Below, in pieces: positions 1 through 12,132 of a stretch of 64,000 bases of DNA (the stretch's first letter is position 1; each line of letters opens with the position of its first letter). The notes below the pieces were generated by a model. The model saw nothing but the letters and a program-made list of their open reading frames with translations. It did no database searches and was not told where the DNA came from. This stretch comes from Dillenia suffruticosa (taxonomy: Eukaryota > Streptophyta > Magnoliopsida > Dilleniales > Dilleniaceae): assembly GCA_033439265.1 (NCBI GenBank), contig JAVTVX010000021.1:13109001-13173000 (forward strand). The letters run 5' to 3'. The position numbers and the translations under genes were made by a program.

Positions 1-722
1 TGTTGGACTGCATGCATGGAACCTGTTACCTAGAAGTTTGTTATGTCTTTTGAACTAGAGGGTGTTGCATATTCTTTATATACTTTTCATGACTGTCGTA
101 ACAAACTTGTGCTACCATGGTAGGTATCCTTGAAGAGTTGGTGATTCTTCTTAGCTAGCTTCTGGTTTCTGGAATCTGGTTGAGCCACATGGGGAGAAAT
201 CTAGTTCAATACAGCGTGTGAAAAATGGGGAGCGTAATAGGGTTCTCTGCCCCGTGTGGGAGGTTTTGGGTTTACATGTCCCTCCAATCTTTGGCCCTGT
301 GGGTGTGCAGGCTGATTTCATGATGTAAACTTATGACATTTACTTGGAGCAGTCTTACTGGAGAGGCAAAGAACTGAGAAATACACTACATAGTCCGATC
401 ATTGATAAACTACTCTTACATTCTTGGTGACATTTACCGATTGGGGCCTGATTCCTTCAGGCATCAGGGTTTTGGTTCAACTTAGTTAGCATTAGCTATG
501 AGATGCGTCATACGTAGGACTAGGATTTCTTATCTTCCCTCTAGCTTTGTAAGGAAAGAATCACCGTCAGAGGTTTTGGCTCATCTGGTTTGTGGCTTTT
601 CCCTAGGTTAGTTTAAGCAGTCAATGGATAAACAAATCTGTAAATACTACAATCAGAGGGAGGTTGAGAGAGAGAGAGAGAGAGAGAGTCAAACTAGGTA
701 AAATGGTGGATGAATGCATATA
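1..722. other. Non-coding flank downstream of the zinc-finger gene
   Basis: I see no convincing coding region on either strand. The stretch lies 3' of the minus-strand zinc-finger gene and should hold its 3' UTR. The only clear structure is a GA dinucleotide run at about 665-688, some 35 bases past the stop codon. The left part could be the transcribed tail of a gene lying outside the window, but nothing in the sequence decides this. Confidence 0.5.
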
Positions 723-1283
723 TCAGAGCCGTAGATTCAAGTCTAGCTTGAGAGGTTCAGATGGTTGTTCTGGTTGTGGAAGAGGCAAGTGAAAGCTTCC
801 TGGCCAAATCATATCCATTGCTTCCTCCATCTTGAAGGGCATCCCTGCAGTTCCAGTAGCTGACTTTGTACTACCAAACCTTGCCTTCGCTGGAGTCCCA
901 TCTCTTTGTGATTTGTGCATTAGGGAATGTGGGCGGACAGCGAGTGATCTGATGGAAGGAGTATTGATTAAGAAAGGCATCATTCTCATCATTTTCTGTG
1001 GGTGAAATCTTCTTGCTGCACCTCTCTCCTTCTTATGAGCATTTTGATGACCCCCAAGTGCTTGCGAGCTAAAAAATTTTCTCATACAGAAGTTGCATGA
1101 GAAAAGCTTAATAGAAGTCGGCCTTGATTGTGCGCCCAAGTTTACTGCTACTGAGGGCATATTTCTTCCGATGCTCAAATTCAGCCACTCTCCTTGGTTA
1201 TCATCTAGAGTTCCTTCTTTTCTATTATCCCAGGTCCTCAAACTCTCCTTTCTGTTGGCTGATTCTTCTCTTGGGCAGTTCAT
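723..1283 (-). CDS. Single C2H2 zinc-finger EAR-motif transcriptional repressor (ZFP1/3/4/7/LATE-like)
   Basis: Intronless 186-residue protein. One plant-type Q zinc finger covers residues 61-84: C63 and C66, then twelve residues, H79, three residues, H83, with the plant-specific QALGGHQ core that contacts DNA. The extreme C-terminus, LDLNLRL (180-186), is an EAR motif of the DLNxL kind, which in this family recruits TOPLESS/TPL-type corepressors. An acidic and polar region with WLNLSIG (33-39) precedes the finger, and a basic stretch (KKERGAARR, 84-92) follows it and may act as a nuclear signal. Size, one central finger and a terminal EAR match the Arabidopsis ZFP1/ZFP3/ZFP4/ZFP7/LATE group of nuclear regulators of development and hormone response. 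The start is the first Met of the frame, and the length is normal for the group. Which member is orthologous cannot be decided here. Confidence 0.88.
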   Translation of the reverse strand: MNCPREESANRKESLRTWDNRKEGTLDDNQGEWLNLSIGRNMPSVAVNLGAQSRPTSIKLFSCNFCMRKFFSSQALGGHQNAHKKERGAARRFHPQKMMRMMPFLINTPSIRSLAVRPHSLMHKSQRDGTPAKARFGSTKSATGTAGMPFKMEEAMDMIWPGSFHLPLPQPEQPSEPLKLDLNLRL

Positions 1284-2300
1284 TTCTTCATTCCCTGAAA
1301 ATTTAAATTGAAATCAAAGAGTGTTGAGAGGATAGGGAGGGTTGTTGGGTAGATAGTTGCTGACTCTTAAAAAGTTTTTAGATTCATGGAAATGAATAAA
1401 TGGAGTTCGAGATGTGTCACTGGTGTTAAGAAGCGAGATGGGATGTTTTAAAGTTGTCTGCTTTCTTTGTGGTCCCTTTGGATGATACTCTGGTGTTCCA
1501 GGGGACAATGCTTATATCATCAGTTCTTGTCTTTCATGTCAATCTTAGGATTCCCACTACCCATCATTCTTCTCTCTCTTTCCCTCCAAACCCACAAAGT
1601 TACATATTTCACTTTAGAATTGGTAAAAAATATTAAGATTGATAATCCAACAAACAATTTCGTCAATAGTCAAATCAGTATCTTGCAAGCTATCTAAAGT
1701 TGCCTGCCATGAAGTTTGTTTCCCCACAAAGTGAACAAGGTCATCAACTCAAAGTTTTGTAAGTGGTTTGTGTGAGGGCAAAGGTATTTATTCTTTGGTA
1801 ATCACTAGGTGGTGTGCATGAGAGCCGCTAGCTGATGGTTTCAAAATTTGTCATGTGGCCCTTGCCGTATGCCCAATGTTCTTTATCTACCAGTGTGAGT
1901 TGATACAAAGATTAAGACCATTATTGCACATTGGAGGAGATATGTTGGTTAGCAAAATCAGGTTAGGTGCACCTACATATATCCTTTTCTATGTGTATTG
2001 TCATGGCCAAAAGTAAATATTTTTTGGGGTTATGCACACTTGTTGGCCTCCAAACTGGTGGCCAGAACATGATTTTACCCCTAAACTTGGATTTTGTTCA
2101 TGTCAACCTTCAAATTCTCATTTGCATTCACTTGAGCTTTGACACCAAGTTGCTGGCGTCATTACTTAAAGAGGACTCAGATTTAATTTCCTTTGAGCAT
2201 TCTCCTCTTTATATAAAGAAAGAGTGTATTCAGGTTGCTTACCTTGGACCCTATGTGTTCAATGAGATGCTTGAAGCTCCACGAACCTTTTTTTTGGGGG
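1284..2300. promoter_or_regulatory. Upstream region of the zinc-finger gene
   Basis: This is the 5' side of the minus-strand zinc-finger gene, so its promoter and 5' UTR must lie in the lower-coordinate part. I could not fix a TATA box or transcription start. It has only short, overlapping, non-credible reading frames. The right end is marked by a T8 run followed by a G-run at about 2289-2308, which may be slippage-prone. Confidence 0.4.
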
Positions 2301-2839
2301 GGGGGGGAGTTCAGTCCTACTAGCACAAGTCTCAATACGTCTAAAGTAAATGTAAAATCATAGATGGAGGGGCAATAAATTTAGGTTGTCAAATTGCATT
2401 TTGGTCCCTCATCTGGGGGGCCAAATGTGCACTAAATTCCCCCTAGGTATCCACCAGAAAAGATTTTTTTTAAATTATGGTAATAAGAGTGAGAGGTAAG
2501 CTTTGCAGATTTTGAAGTGGGTGGTGGTTGGAATATCTATTTTGTAAAGTCATCATAGTACAAGTTTTGTGTTGGGTGGTGGACCCATGTTTTGCAACCG
2601 CGAGTGATAAAAGTAGGAAAAGAAAGCGGTTGGTATCTAACCATTTTAGCTGCTGTCTCCATTGGAGCATGAGTTTCTATGTGGGTGGCTTCATCTCGAG
2701 ACTTCTTGACCTTTCTTTTCAAATGTATGTAGTGGGCAATTTGTGGGAACAAGTAGAATACAATAAGAACCATTTATGCAATTGAGCTTATTCTGCCTCT
2801 TTTTGTTAAATCTGAGTAGTGAAAGATCAGTTTCCAATA

Positions 2840-2883
<44 letters not shown>

Positions 2884-5650
2884 GCATGTGTGTTCACACT
2901 AACACAAAAGAATGCGAGTCCTAGCATGTGCTTGAACGGACACTTGGGAATAATGATCGATCACGACCTACCAATGAACCTTTGTGAACTTGGAAATATG
3001 CTGCTAGCTGGTATAATGAGATTCCATTTCTGAGCAATAGCTTCTTGCCTCCGGAATGGCTCAGATAACTGATAGAGGCAATTCTGATTCTTAAGCCAGA
3101 ATAATCTCTCTGGTCCAAGTGCAATTGATCTGGACAATAGACAATAGAAATGACTCTTTGTGCCAACCCTTTCTGTGCCCCACTGCCCAGTATCACGAAC
3201 TGTGGATTCCACCTAGTTAATCTTGCGGACACTGGTTTAAACCAAGATTAGATGGGTGGTATAGCCTCTTCAGCGTCACTAAATCTTAGCCATCAAACCC
3301 TGATTGTAGAAATGGTACCTCACTGAAAGGGACATCCTTTTATTACATTAGCTCTGATTGCAATCATTTATCCTGTGTTTTTGCCGCTAATTTTCAGGGT
3401 GTTTTTGCCAAATTTCCTGTTTGTTTTCATGCCCGTTCTTGCTCTCTAGGATTTCTTTTCTTTGTGTAAATTGGTTAAATGTTTTACGTTGTGAGGTAGT
3501 CTCTTAATGGGCTATTGCAAATCCCGAGTCGGATTAGTTGGAGTATGGTTCCGGATACCGGTTGGTATAGCATAGAAAAAAATTTTTTGATTTTACATAT
3601 GCAAATCTGATTTAAGAACGCTGGGTCTTCCACATATATATACAAATATGTAATGGAAAAGGGGCAAAAGCCAGAACACTCAAAATATAACAGAAAGCCC
3701 ACAAGATGGGAGACACGGGAGGGAAACCTCTAAACACAAAACGCCTCAAGCCCCAAGCAAGGTGCAAATCGTTGACCAATCTAACCTTGTCCTATCACTA
3801 GGTTAAGGATTGAAATAGAAAAATTCAACTCACATACGAGTGACGAGGCTAGATCTTCACGAGAGTGCACTGGCAAGCCTTCATCACTGGCATAGGGAAG
3901 TCTGAAACCTGATGAGAGAACACCAATCACCTTGACGGAGCCATAGGCTCAAACCCTAGTCAGGACACAAAGAAGATGGCTTTTTTTCTTTTTGCAGATG
4001 TTAGCAACCGTGGGCCATGAGCCCTCGTCTCTGTTGAACCCTAGATCATGATCAAAACCCTTTACCCACACAATCCTGCCACTCCATTGATTCTGTTTCC
4101 CTCCTTGTTAGGGTTGGCGGCTGATGCGTGTGTGAGGGGGAAATCATACCAATTAGGTTACATGGAAATGAAAACGGGTACGGATATGAAAAGAATACAA
4201 AAAATGTGAAAAAATGCGTGAGTATAAAAAATATTAGATTTTTATGTAAATATTAATTACTTTATAAAAATAATAGAATATGATAAGAATTTAAAATGAA
4301 TAAATATACTATCATTAATTATAAGATAAATAAAATAAAGAACAAAATTTATAATTAAGTAAGAAATTAATTCATTAAACGTGAGTAATGTGATATAGTT
4401 CCGCAATTAGCTAAATTTTGTGGGGAAACATAATTTGATCTACAGTTATAGAAACCGATGATTTTTCATTCCCCCAACCCTAACCCTTCAAAAAAAAAAT
4501 TAAAAAATGACGATATATGTGGTTATTTCTCTCTTGGTGGGGCAAAAAAAAAAAAAAAATATGGATGTCTTCGATGTTGTGACCATGTAAGGATAGGTTC
4601 AATGTGCTACCGTAAGAAGATGAGCTTAGAAGGCACCGACTCTTTTTTTTATTATTTTTTATTAACATGAGATTTGAATATTAGATATGAGGTTAGAGGA
4701 TGACGATTGTAATAACTAAACTGTTATCTGACGTCATTGATCCTTTGGCAAGAGTGGTGCCAGAAGAAACACCATTCTTCTTTAACATTCTAATTTCACT
4801 GCTTGCTTTGCTTTTCAATTGAGACATTATTCTGAGAATACTAGTTGAATTGATTGATACATTGATGGTGACGGATTTTCTTTTTTTTTTCCTCCTTTAT
4901 TTTGGTTGATCATGTTTGAGCTACTCAATATCTGTGGCTCTCTTCAACCTTCGTCTGTTAATAATTTTTTACTAGTTTAATTTATTAATCACGACAAAGA
5001 TTCATTTGATTGAATTGAAATACTAAGAGAAAAGGATAGGATTCTTGTGCGATGCCGACATCTATTGAGGTGGGGATAAGGCACTGAATTGTTGACGAAA
5101 GTTGTACTAAGTATTCAAGGGGATTGATCCTCTTTACCAAAGGTTCAGTTTTAGATCTGAATGTAGTTTTCTTATCACATCAAGCATTGAAAGGAAAGGT
5201 TCCCAGACCGAAAGATTCTGTGCCGAAAAGATGATTTTTTCTTGGGAATATCATACGAGAGAGAGAGATGACGTGGGGATTGGCACCTCTATGGTTAGAA
5301 ACCGAGGGAATATCAAATCTTTATCATGGGTACAGGTGATTTTGGTCTTCTAAAAAAGGATCCAAACTTATTGACAAAGATGGAGAGGATCACTTCCAAG
5401 AAATTATGTGAATCATGATTAATGTTCTCTATGGATCAAGTTTTGCCATTGTGGTCTTTCACCGACCTGATGATCCGAACAATTATACTTGGCCCTCCTT
5501 ACCCGGGATTGGACTTAATCTGATATTACACCAACTGATATTCAGAATCATACTTTAATTAATCTAATTCGAAACTTATAGTAATCCATTTAAGGAGATT
5601 ACTCTTTCAACGTAATTTTTTTCATAATCAAGCCACGAATTGAGTTCGAA
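2301..5650. other. Intergenic, no supported gene; CT microsatellite and repeat debris
   Basis: No supported coding region. A CT dinucleotide run of about 19 units lies at 2843-2880. Around 2380-2460 there is a phrase common in dispersed plant repeats (a low-complexity piece with 'ggtccctc' and 'aaattccccc'), possibly a transposon scrap. The segment 3540-4130 reads on the minus strand like the non-coding 3' tail of an old LINE or a transcript end (T-rich, ending in a TATATA run), but no reverse transcriptase can be seen, so this is only a suggestion. 4190-4400 is very AT-rich. The remainder is featureless. Confidence 0.4.
2843..2880. repeat. (CT)19 microsatellite
   Basis: Uninterrupted CT dinucleotide run of about 38 bases between single-copy flanks. 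Its length makes it likely to vary between individuals. No gene context. Confidence 0.95.
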
Positions 5651-8600
5651 AACTTGATTAAGAGATCTAACGTCACGTCTCACTAGATAATTTTAATACA
5701 AGATTGACTAAGACTGATTGTGTGTGTTCCGAGGTGCAATTTTAAAGGCAGGCGTCTCAACAGTGCCAGATCCATTGGTGAGGCTAGCGTTAGCATATGA
5801 AACTCTGAATCATGAAAAAGAACAATGCTTGCTGAGACCGAGAGAGAGAGGGAGGGAGAGTGATTTGATTTCTGTTCAAGGAAGCAGTGGACATGAATAA
5901 AAGAAAGCTTGCAGCCCATGAAAAAAAGCTACGGGCATGCCAGTAAAAGGCCAACCAACATAAAGCATAAATGGGTGGCCAATTCAATTTCCTCACAGGA
6001 GACCCTAGTGCAGCTTTATTGATTGCATCCGAAGCACATTAACATAATATTTTCATCTAAAAATAATGTAACCATCAAAGAACAAGACAATATATGAATT
6101 TTCTCCAAATGACCAACAATAGAAAGGAGTTTTCTATCTCAGTTAATTGGTAACATTCCTAGCAAATAAAAAACCGTCAAAAAGTTATCGTCGGCTAAGG
6201 AAAAAAAAACAGACAGCAACTTTTATTAATTCCTCCAATCTGAATCACTTCTCCAGACTTCCCCTTCTACTTGTGACTGAGTATCCAATGAACCATCGCA
6301 CACTAAAGTGCCAAACCAGCAGGTTGATTAAGTACCTACAAATGATCAATAAGATGGAAACATCTTGTAAGAGGGCGCATTGCATGGCCAAATTGTTGTA
6401 CAATATGACTAGCAGATAATTTAGATGGAATAGAGATAAAACTAGTTGCCCCTTGACTAAAAGGTATTAACAATGCTATCTTTAGTTAACAGACATGTCA
6501 TGAGAGGATTAAATGAAAATCTTCACAAATTGAGTGAATTTTGAAAATACATAAGTAGAAACAACTAGGAATTTGTACTCATATTTTTATATTCGTCTGT
6601 AAATTTCCTGAACCCAATAGCTGTAGTCTTTGTTAAAAGATGGAACAAATTATCCACCAATGTAAGTTATAAACAAAGAAAAAAACCACCAAGCAGGGCA
6701 AAGCTCGTGTCAAAGTTTTACGGATGTCACTGAATGGAAAGGCACAAAACACATTTGATCGAGACATCAGGTAGGCTTCTGGAAATGCAAATCCACCTAC
6801 TACAAAGTACTTATGATGGCATGCCAACAATTCTCAGTCTAGAAACTTGGGGCAATTTCATCTGAAAGCGTGTCCAAGCTGAGGCAATTGTAGAATATCC
6901 ATTAAAATTACTAAATCCTCATGAAAGCTGAGGTAACAGTTCTTTGGCCAGTAGCACTGGTGATGTGTCTGAGTTGAACAAAATCACGATCATGCAAATT
7001 ATATCAGAAAGATGAAGAAGCCGGAGCTTCAGAAGTAAATATCTCTACAATAATGGCAATTCACTTTTCAATTTGGAACTTGTTAAGGCATGAAAACTTC
7101 AATGTGAAATTCCCCGTAATAGCACAACTAAGGGAAGGTTTAGCAAATCAGGAGCAAGTGCATATGACATTGTTGTTGATGCAGGTAGCCACATTAGGGA
7201 GGAGAGCCCATAGAAGCTGCCGATGTATCATGGCTATAGACAACAATATTCCTAGACTTCTTTATGCTTTGATTTCCTCAAGTAGGATTACTATTAACAA
7301 ACTCGGGACAATTTCTGCAGATGTAAACAACTTTTATCCTTGTCAAATATAAAGGTTCATAATCCTCATAACAGTGAGCTATTTTAATACTAAAAATCCT
7401 GAAACCTATTAAACTACATCCCACTGCACACCTGCTGAGCATCACTAGAAGTTTCATGGTTGCTTACAAAATCCAAACAAATGAGTTCCAATTTGTTTTG
7501 CTTGATTACCATCCCATATCTTCACTCCAAACCATGGACACACCAAAGGTACTAGACTATCTTAAGGACTTCAAGCTCAAGCAATAACAAACAGCATGTA
7601 ATCTTCACGTAGAAACATAAAAGTCTACCATTAAAAAAGTACAGGATCTAGTCAAAGAAGATGCATATGCAATAGTCATCACCCAATTTTAGAGTTCAAG
7701 GCTTAGATAGTTGATAGGTTCTCATAATAGATAGGTAAAACTAGTTGAAAAGCTAGTTTAATTCCAACAGCCACATCATAGTCCCAGGAAACCCTCAGAA
7801 CAAAAGAACTTCAACTTAGGCAGTTCCTTGATACATGCTGAATACACAACCGGCATTCTGTTTCCAGATCCTCTTCTTTTTAGAGAACTTGTACATGGAT
7901 GAGTTGGAAGTAAAGTAGCCATGGTGAGCTCAAACCATTATACAAATCAAGGTTTCAATTCTAAATCAACTATCTGACGCACGGTTTTTCATTGGGATGG
8001 TGCTGGTCAAGTAGCACTCTCCAGATCAATCATATAATCTTAGCTTTATGCACTTCCAGGATAAACATAATATCACCTCATTTCAAGTGATGATCCTCCC
8101 AACTTCCAGGGCCACTGTGTAACATAAAAGACTTCAAATTAAAATTTCTCGACTTGTTCACCATTCAAAACGATCATCTCTGCGTTTACACATAAATCAG
8201 GAGAATACGAAATCGGAGAACTAAGACTCCAAATTCCCATTTTTTGTGTTATTTAGGAAGTTCTAGAGATTCTTTCGTAGTAAACTCATATAAGGTCATG
8301 AAACACATGCTATCCATCTAAAACCATGGAAAAAAAAATAACCTCTCTAAAATTGTAGCACAACTTATGCAAAAGGTAAATAGCTGCTTCTACTTGCTTT
8401 CTTGGCAATCAAGGATAAAGCTATTTCCTGTTTTTAATCCCACCACAGACTTAAAACACCCACAAGGTTTTGTAGGATCTCTAGTCATCTTCCCAAACAC
8501 TCGTTGGCAATATGCCACAGCCACTTACCCAATAAATCCACATCCATGGTTTAAGGAAACATCTTGCAGAAAAACTCCAACTAAAATAAATAGAGGGGCA

Positions 8601-10282
8601 AATCAAGTGTAGAATAACAGCGTTGTGAAACCAACCTGTGTCTTAAACTTCTAGAAGCAATGAAGAACTCAATTAGGCTCCCATACATACAAAGATTTTG
8701 AATTACAATATCGTATCGAGTCCCTTCATCTCAAAGCAATATATCAGAAATCTCAACTAACATGATCAGAGCCCTTCCATGTCCAACTAGCAGAGCACCC
8801 CACCTAAGCAAATTTTTAATTTTCAATTCCACTTCATTAGCTGCTAAGGCCACACTTAGAATCACCGTCAACTACAGTATCACTAAGTCTATTTCTGGAC
8901 AAATTTCATCTAACAGCCAACCAAACCTAGCCCAACTATATTACTCCACTGGCATTATCATATGGAAAAGAGTGAGTAAACTAAACATGAGAAGACATTT
9001 ACTCTCCAATTAATCCATGAATGATACATGACCAAGAGAATTTATCTGATAGTCTTTCAAGTATGAACTCTCAAAGAATACTTGAGAGCAACCTTTAATC
9101 TGTACTAATACAACAGAAAACTACTCTTATGAACCTTATTTCCGAGATTGGGATACAAAAGGAGTCAAATAGGTCACATGGATATTGATAATTTAATCTA
9201 TAATTATTTGAGAATAAAGTTATAGCACAAAGTAAAACCATAAGCATTTATTGGAGAGCTGGCAATACTTGAAATCAACAGTGCCGCAAGCCTACAACTG
9301 TTAAACAATTCAAGATAGACCAAAAACAAGAAAAACCACGAGGTGAGTAGATGCAAAGAAAACCCAATAGCATAAAAAATGAGCTGGATATATAAAGGTA
9401 CAAATCCTAATCAAAAGTCCACTTCGAGTCCTTTCAAGTAGATTTAATCTTAGTCTGCTGCTTTTATGATTTCATCCAAAACTCAGAAAATAGGCTACTT
9501 ACAACTAATATTAAGAGGCAAAAAAAAAAAAAAAAAAAAAAGAATCTTGCAATAGAAACACAAATAAAAGGAGAACCTACAATGTGGCATCAACCTCCTG
9601 CCCTTTGACGAACGAGAGCCTTCATGCATCACCCATCTTTTCCATTCCTACCTATCAATAACCCCAATCCCAATTGTCTCTTATTAACCAAATCATGTAA
9701 CAGCTAATAACCATCAATCATCAGCCCTAATTAACCTCACATTTTATCAACAAACACACCCATCAACCACAATTATGTATCATGGGCATTGACAAGAGAC
9801 ATAGGACATGACATCAAATGCTACAACAAGTCAAAGTTTAGACAATTGTGGGGCACAGTATAACATGGGCATGCATGTGAATAGAACTCTATAAAATGTA
9901 ATGGTATATAAAACTCAAAATAAAAATCAATAATATGCTCAAATAAATTAAAAACACATAATGCCTTGAAACCCTTTACCTTTATTTAACGTATGAGGTA
10001 GCTTGATATTGAGTTCTATACTACCCTTTGTTTTTTATTTTATTTTATTTTTTGGTTTTTAATTTGACAAATATATGTATGACTGTGCGGACACAACCCA
10101 TTTCTAAAAGTGAAGCTGCAACATAGACCAACATGCTATTTATTCAACAGATGGAGGCTGCTTAGGAATATTAATATATACTTGCTTTAATATATGGTTT
10201 AATTCAATTATGTTCTGAATTTACGAGTTAAAATGTGTGGATCCTAAATGACAAGACTCACAAAGGAGGAGTCAAGTGTATA
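5651..10282. other. Long intergenic stretch downstream of the NFD6-like gene, no coding region seen
   Basis: About 4.6 kb of evenly AT-rich, single-copy-looking sequence with only short random frames. It lies on the 3' side of the minus-strand NFD6-like gene, so alternative long 3' exons or a non-coding RNA are possible, but no splice-site series or conserved protein supports either. A poly-A run of about 20 bases sits at 9522-9541, and AT-rich sequence follows at 9900-10240. I find nothing else. Confidence 0.45.
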
Positions 10283-10758
10283 CTAGCGATCCTGACAAGT
10301 ACGGCAGAAGGTACCGTGATACAGCTCACAACAAGCCCTCGCGTCAACAGCCAAATGTGACGTCAGTCCGGTCGCAGCCACCACACTGTGCAGCGGCAAC
10401 AGTGATTGCACACATCCTATTTCTCCCAACGTCCTATTCACCAAGACAACACACAAACTAAGGACAAGATTAAAACAATAACCAAGAATAATCTTCGAAT
10501 GGAAACCTGAGACAGAGAAGAATTCAATTTCATTTCTGTTTTACATCTTATCTCATTATGAAAAAAGCTAACAAACTCTACAGAGAGAGAGAGAGAGAGA
10601 GACCTGGGATTGGAGAAAGAGAAGCGGCGAGTCTGAGAGCGAGGAGCGGCGAGAGGCGGAGGACGGAGGCGAGGGAGAGCCGGAGAAGAGCGGAGGGAGG
10701 AGTTCCGAGCGGTGGAGAGAAGCGATCTAGAGAGAGAAGATCCACATCGCCAAGCCAT
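10283..10758 (-). CDS. NFD6-like: NUCLEAR FUSION DEFECTIVE 6-like small mitochondrial protein (two exons)
   Basis: Spliced gene: exon 1 is 10604-10758, the intron 10434-10603 (170 bases, GT...AG), exon 2 10283-10433. The joint completes an Arg codon (AG + G), giving 101 residues and a TAG stop. Exon 1 encodes an N-terminus rich in Arg, Ser, Ala and Leu with almost no acidic residues (starts MAWRCGSSLSRSLLSTAR, then an LRPPP turn and RRFSFSN). This is a typical mitochondrial presequence. Exon 2 encodes TLGEIGCVQSLLPL, then a hydrophobic ...VVAATGLTSHLAVDARACCEL, ending FCRTCQDR. That pattern matches proteins annotated in many plants as NUCLEAR FUSION DEFECTIVE 6-like. The Arabidopsis founder is needed for polar nuclear fusion, but the biochemical role is unknown. 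The intron begins directly with a CT run. TGGGCC-type elements upstream fit a housekeeping mitochondrial gene. Confidence 0.87.
10581..10602. repeat. (GA)n microsatellite at the NFD6-like 5' splice site
   Basis: About ten GA units on the plus strand, read as CT units on the transcribed minus strand. They start at the GT of the intron donor. Length variation would place polypyrimidine directly against the splice site. Confidence 0.9.
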
Positions 10759-10924
10759 TGCTTGTGGTGACGGAGGAAGAAAGCAGCAGCAGAGAAAGAA
10801 ACGAGTGAAGGGTGAGGGTTTTGTGTTCGAGGGTTTAGAGGGTGGTACAAGTGTGTGTCAGGATCATGAGAGATGATACGGATCAAGCGTTGTGCCGTTC
10901 CATTAGATAACTGCTAAGATTCAG

Positions 10925-10992
10925 AAGTGGCCCACTATTTGGGCTACACTTTAGGCCCAAAGCCCACTTCATTTCGAAAGTCCAAGCCCACC
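10925..10992 (-). promoter_or_regulatory. Site II (TGGGCC/GGCCCA) cluster upstream of the NFD6-like gene
   Basis: Within 70 bases there are GGCCCA/TGGGCT-type elements at about 10929-10936, 10941-10946, 10954-10960, 10961-10968 and again near 10984. They start roughly 170 bases upstream of the NFD6-like ATG. Such site II elements bind TCP factors and are typical of plant promoters for ribosomal, cell-cycle and mitochondrial-protein genes. No comparable cluster was seen elsewhere in the window. Confidence 0.65.
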
Positions 10993-12132
10993 AATTTTAT
11001 TTGTCAAATAACATAAATTATATATTATATTTTTGACATCGTTTCGAACAATATTCTGGTCTAGGATAACTTGAATCAATTTGGCAGGTCTTTGCATTTT
11101 GTAACTATAGGAATGATCTTCTCCCATACCTGCCAAATTTTGTAACTATAGTTACAAAATGCAAAGACTGGTTCCATGTATTCTTTTGGTCAATATGTGT
11201 ATGACAGGCAAATAATATAGAAATTGCAATTGTAATAAATACAATTGGTAAAAAAGAAATGTGCATTCAATTTCATCAGTGCAGCTATAGCCATCAAAAC
11301 GCGGCATTCGGATGTTCCCATTGTTCCGCGTCGTTTATCATCCTGTTGGTAGTTGGAAAAAGCAGCGTTTTCTCTCAAGTCTTAAACGGCATCGTTTGGT
11401 TGTTGGAGGAAATGCCGCTTTTACCAGGTCCATTCCACATTCTCTCTTTCTCAATCTCAATAATGCCATGCACGCCTATCAGAGCTTGATTATGAATGAT
11501 TAGCATTCTATTGGCGCGCAAATTTAACAGAATCGCAAGACTAGTGAGTGCAACGATTTAACGTTGCCATCAACCTGTTTGATAAATTTCCTCGCTTAAA
11601 GCTCACGGCGTTCTCTCTCTCTCTCTCCAAAGTTGTTTTTGGCTTCAATTACTGACATATTCCAACTCTGGATTACTTAATTATTTCTCATAAGAGGAGT
11701 TTGCAGATGCCCTGTTCATGTAGATTTGGAAACTGCCCGTACAGAAATATGTGAAGTTGATTTATGTTCTTTATAATTTCTATTCTCGAACGATATAAAT
11801 GTACTTATTTTTTCCTGATGAAATATTAGATTACGGGATTTATACGGTGATGTCTGCCCAATTTTTGTTTAATAATTCCTAACCAACTAATTCAGGCCTA
11901 CTTTTACAATGAAATGATTTTCGTATATATATATATATATATATACAAAATAATCTCCATTACATGAGTGTGCATGAACCTGAAGAGTAAGGCATACTTG
12001 TGGTGCTTATAATAGAAAAAACAAAAGAAGATTAAGAAAAGGAAAAGGTTGGCTGAAGCCAATATACACCAATTATTTCTCACGTAAGGGGGAAGAAGTA
12101 GAAAACGACACCTTAAGAGACATAAGGGTACA
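10993..12132. other. Junction between single-copy DNA and RLP cluster; 3' flank of A1
   Basis: A nested palindrome lies at 11080-11168 (separate entry). From about 11170 to the A1 stop, the sequence is the conserved A-type 3' flank, recurring at 28080-28899, 38190-39063, 21600-22320 and 51300-51955. It holds the AAACGGCATCGTTT module (11384-11397), a CT-rich run near 11612-11625, a GTTTGCAG that looks like a plus-strand splice acceptor (about 11699-11706) and a TA run at 11925-11945. I take 11170 as the left edge of the amplified cluster. Confidence 0.6.
11080..11168. repeat. Nested inverted repeats / palindromes
   Basis: Three perfect inverted repeats are interlocked. A 23-bp arm at 11088-11110 is complementary to 11146-11168. 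A 9-bp arm at 11080-11088 (TTTGGCAGG) is complementary to 11129-11137. 11137-11160 is itself a 24-bp perfect palindrome centred on ACTATAGT. The element could fold in alternative ways and sits at the left border of the RLP cluster. Other A-type 3' flanks lack it. Confidence 0.85.

Noticed and set aside
2921-3232. 103-residue minus-strand frame at 2921-3232
   Set aside because: A short phrase resembles a piece of a conserved protein, but nothing around it supports a domain, no splice partners are visible, and there is an overlapping alternative frame.
3540-4130. LINE 3' end or retroelement remnant
   Set aside because: Only a vague transcript-tail look. No reverse transcriptase, target duplication or long terminal repeat could be seen.
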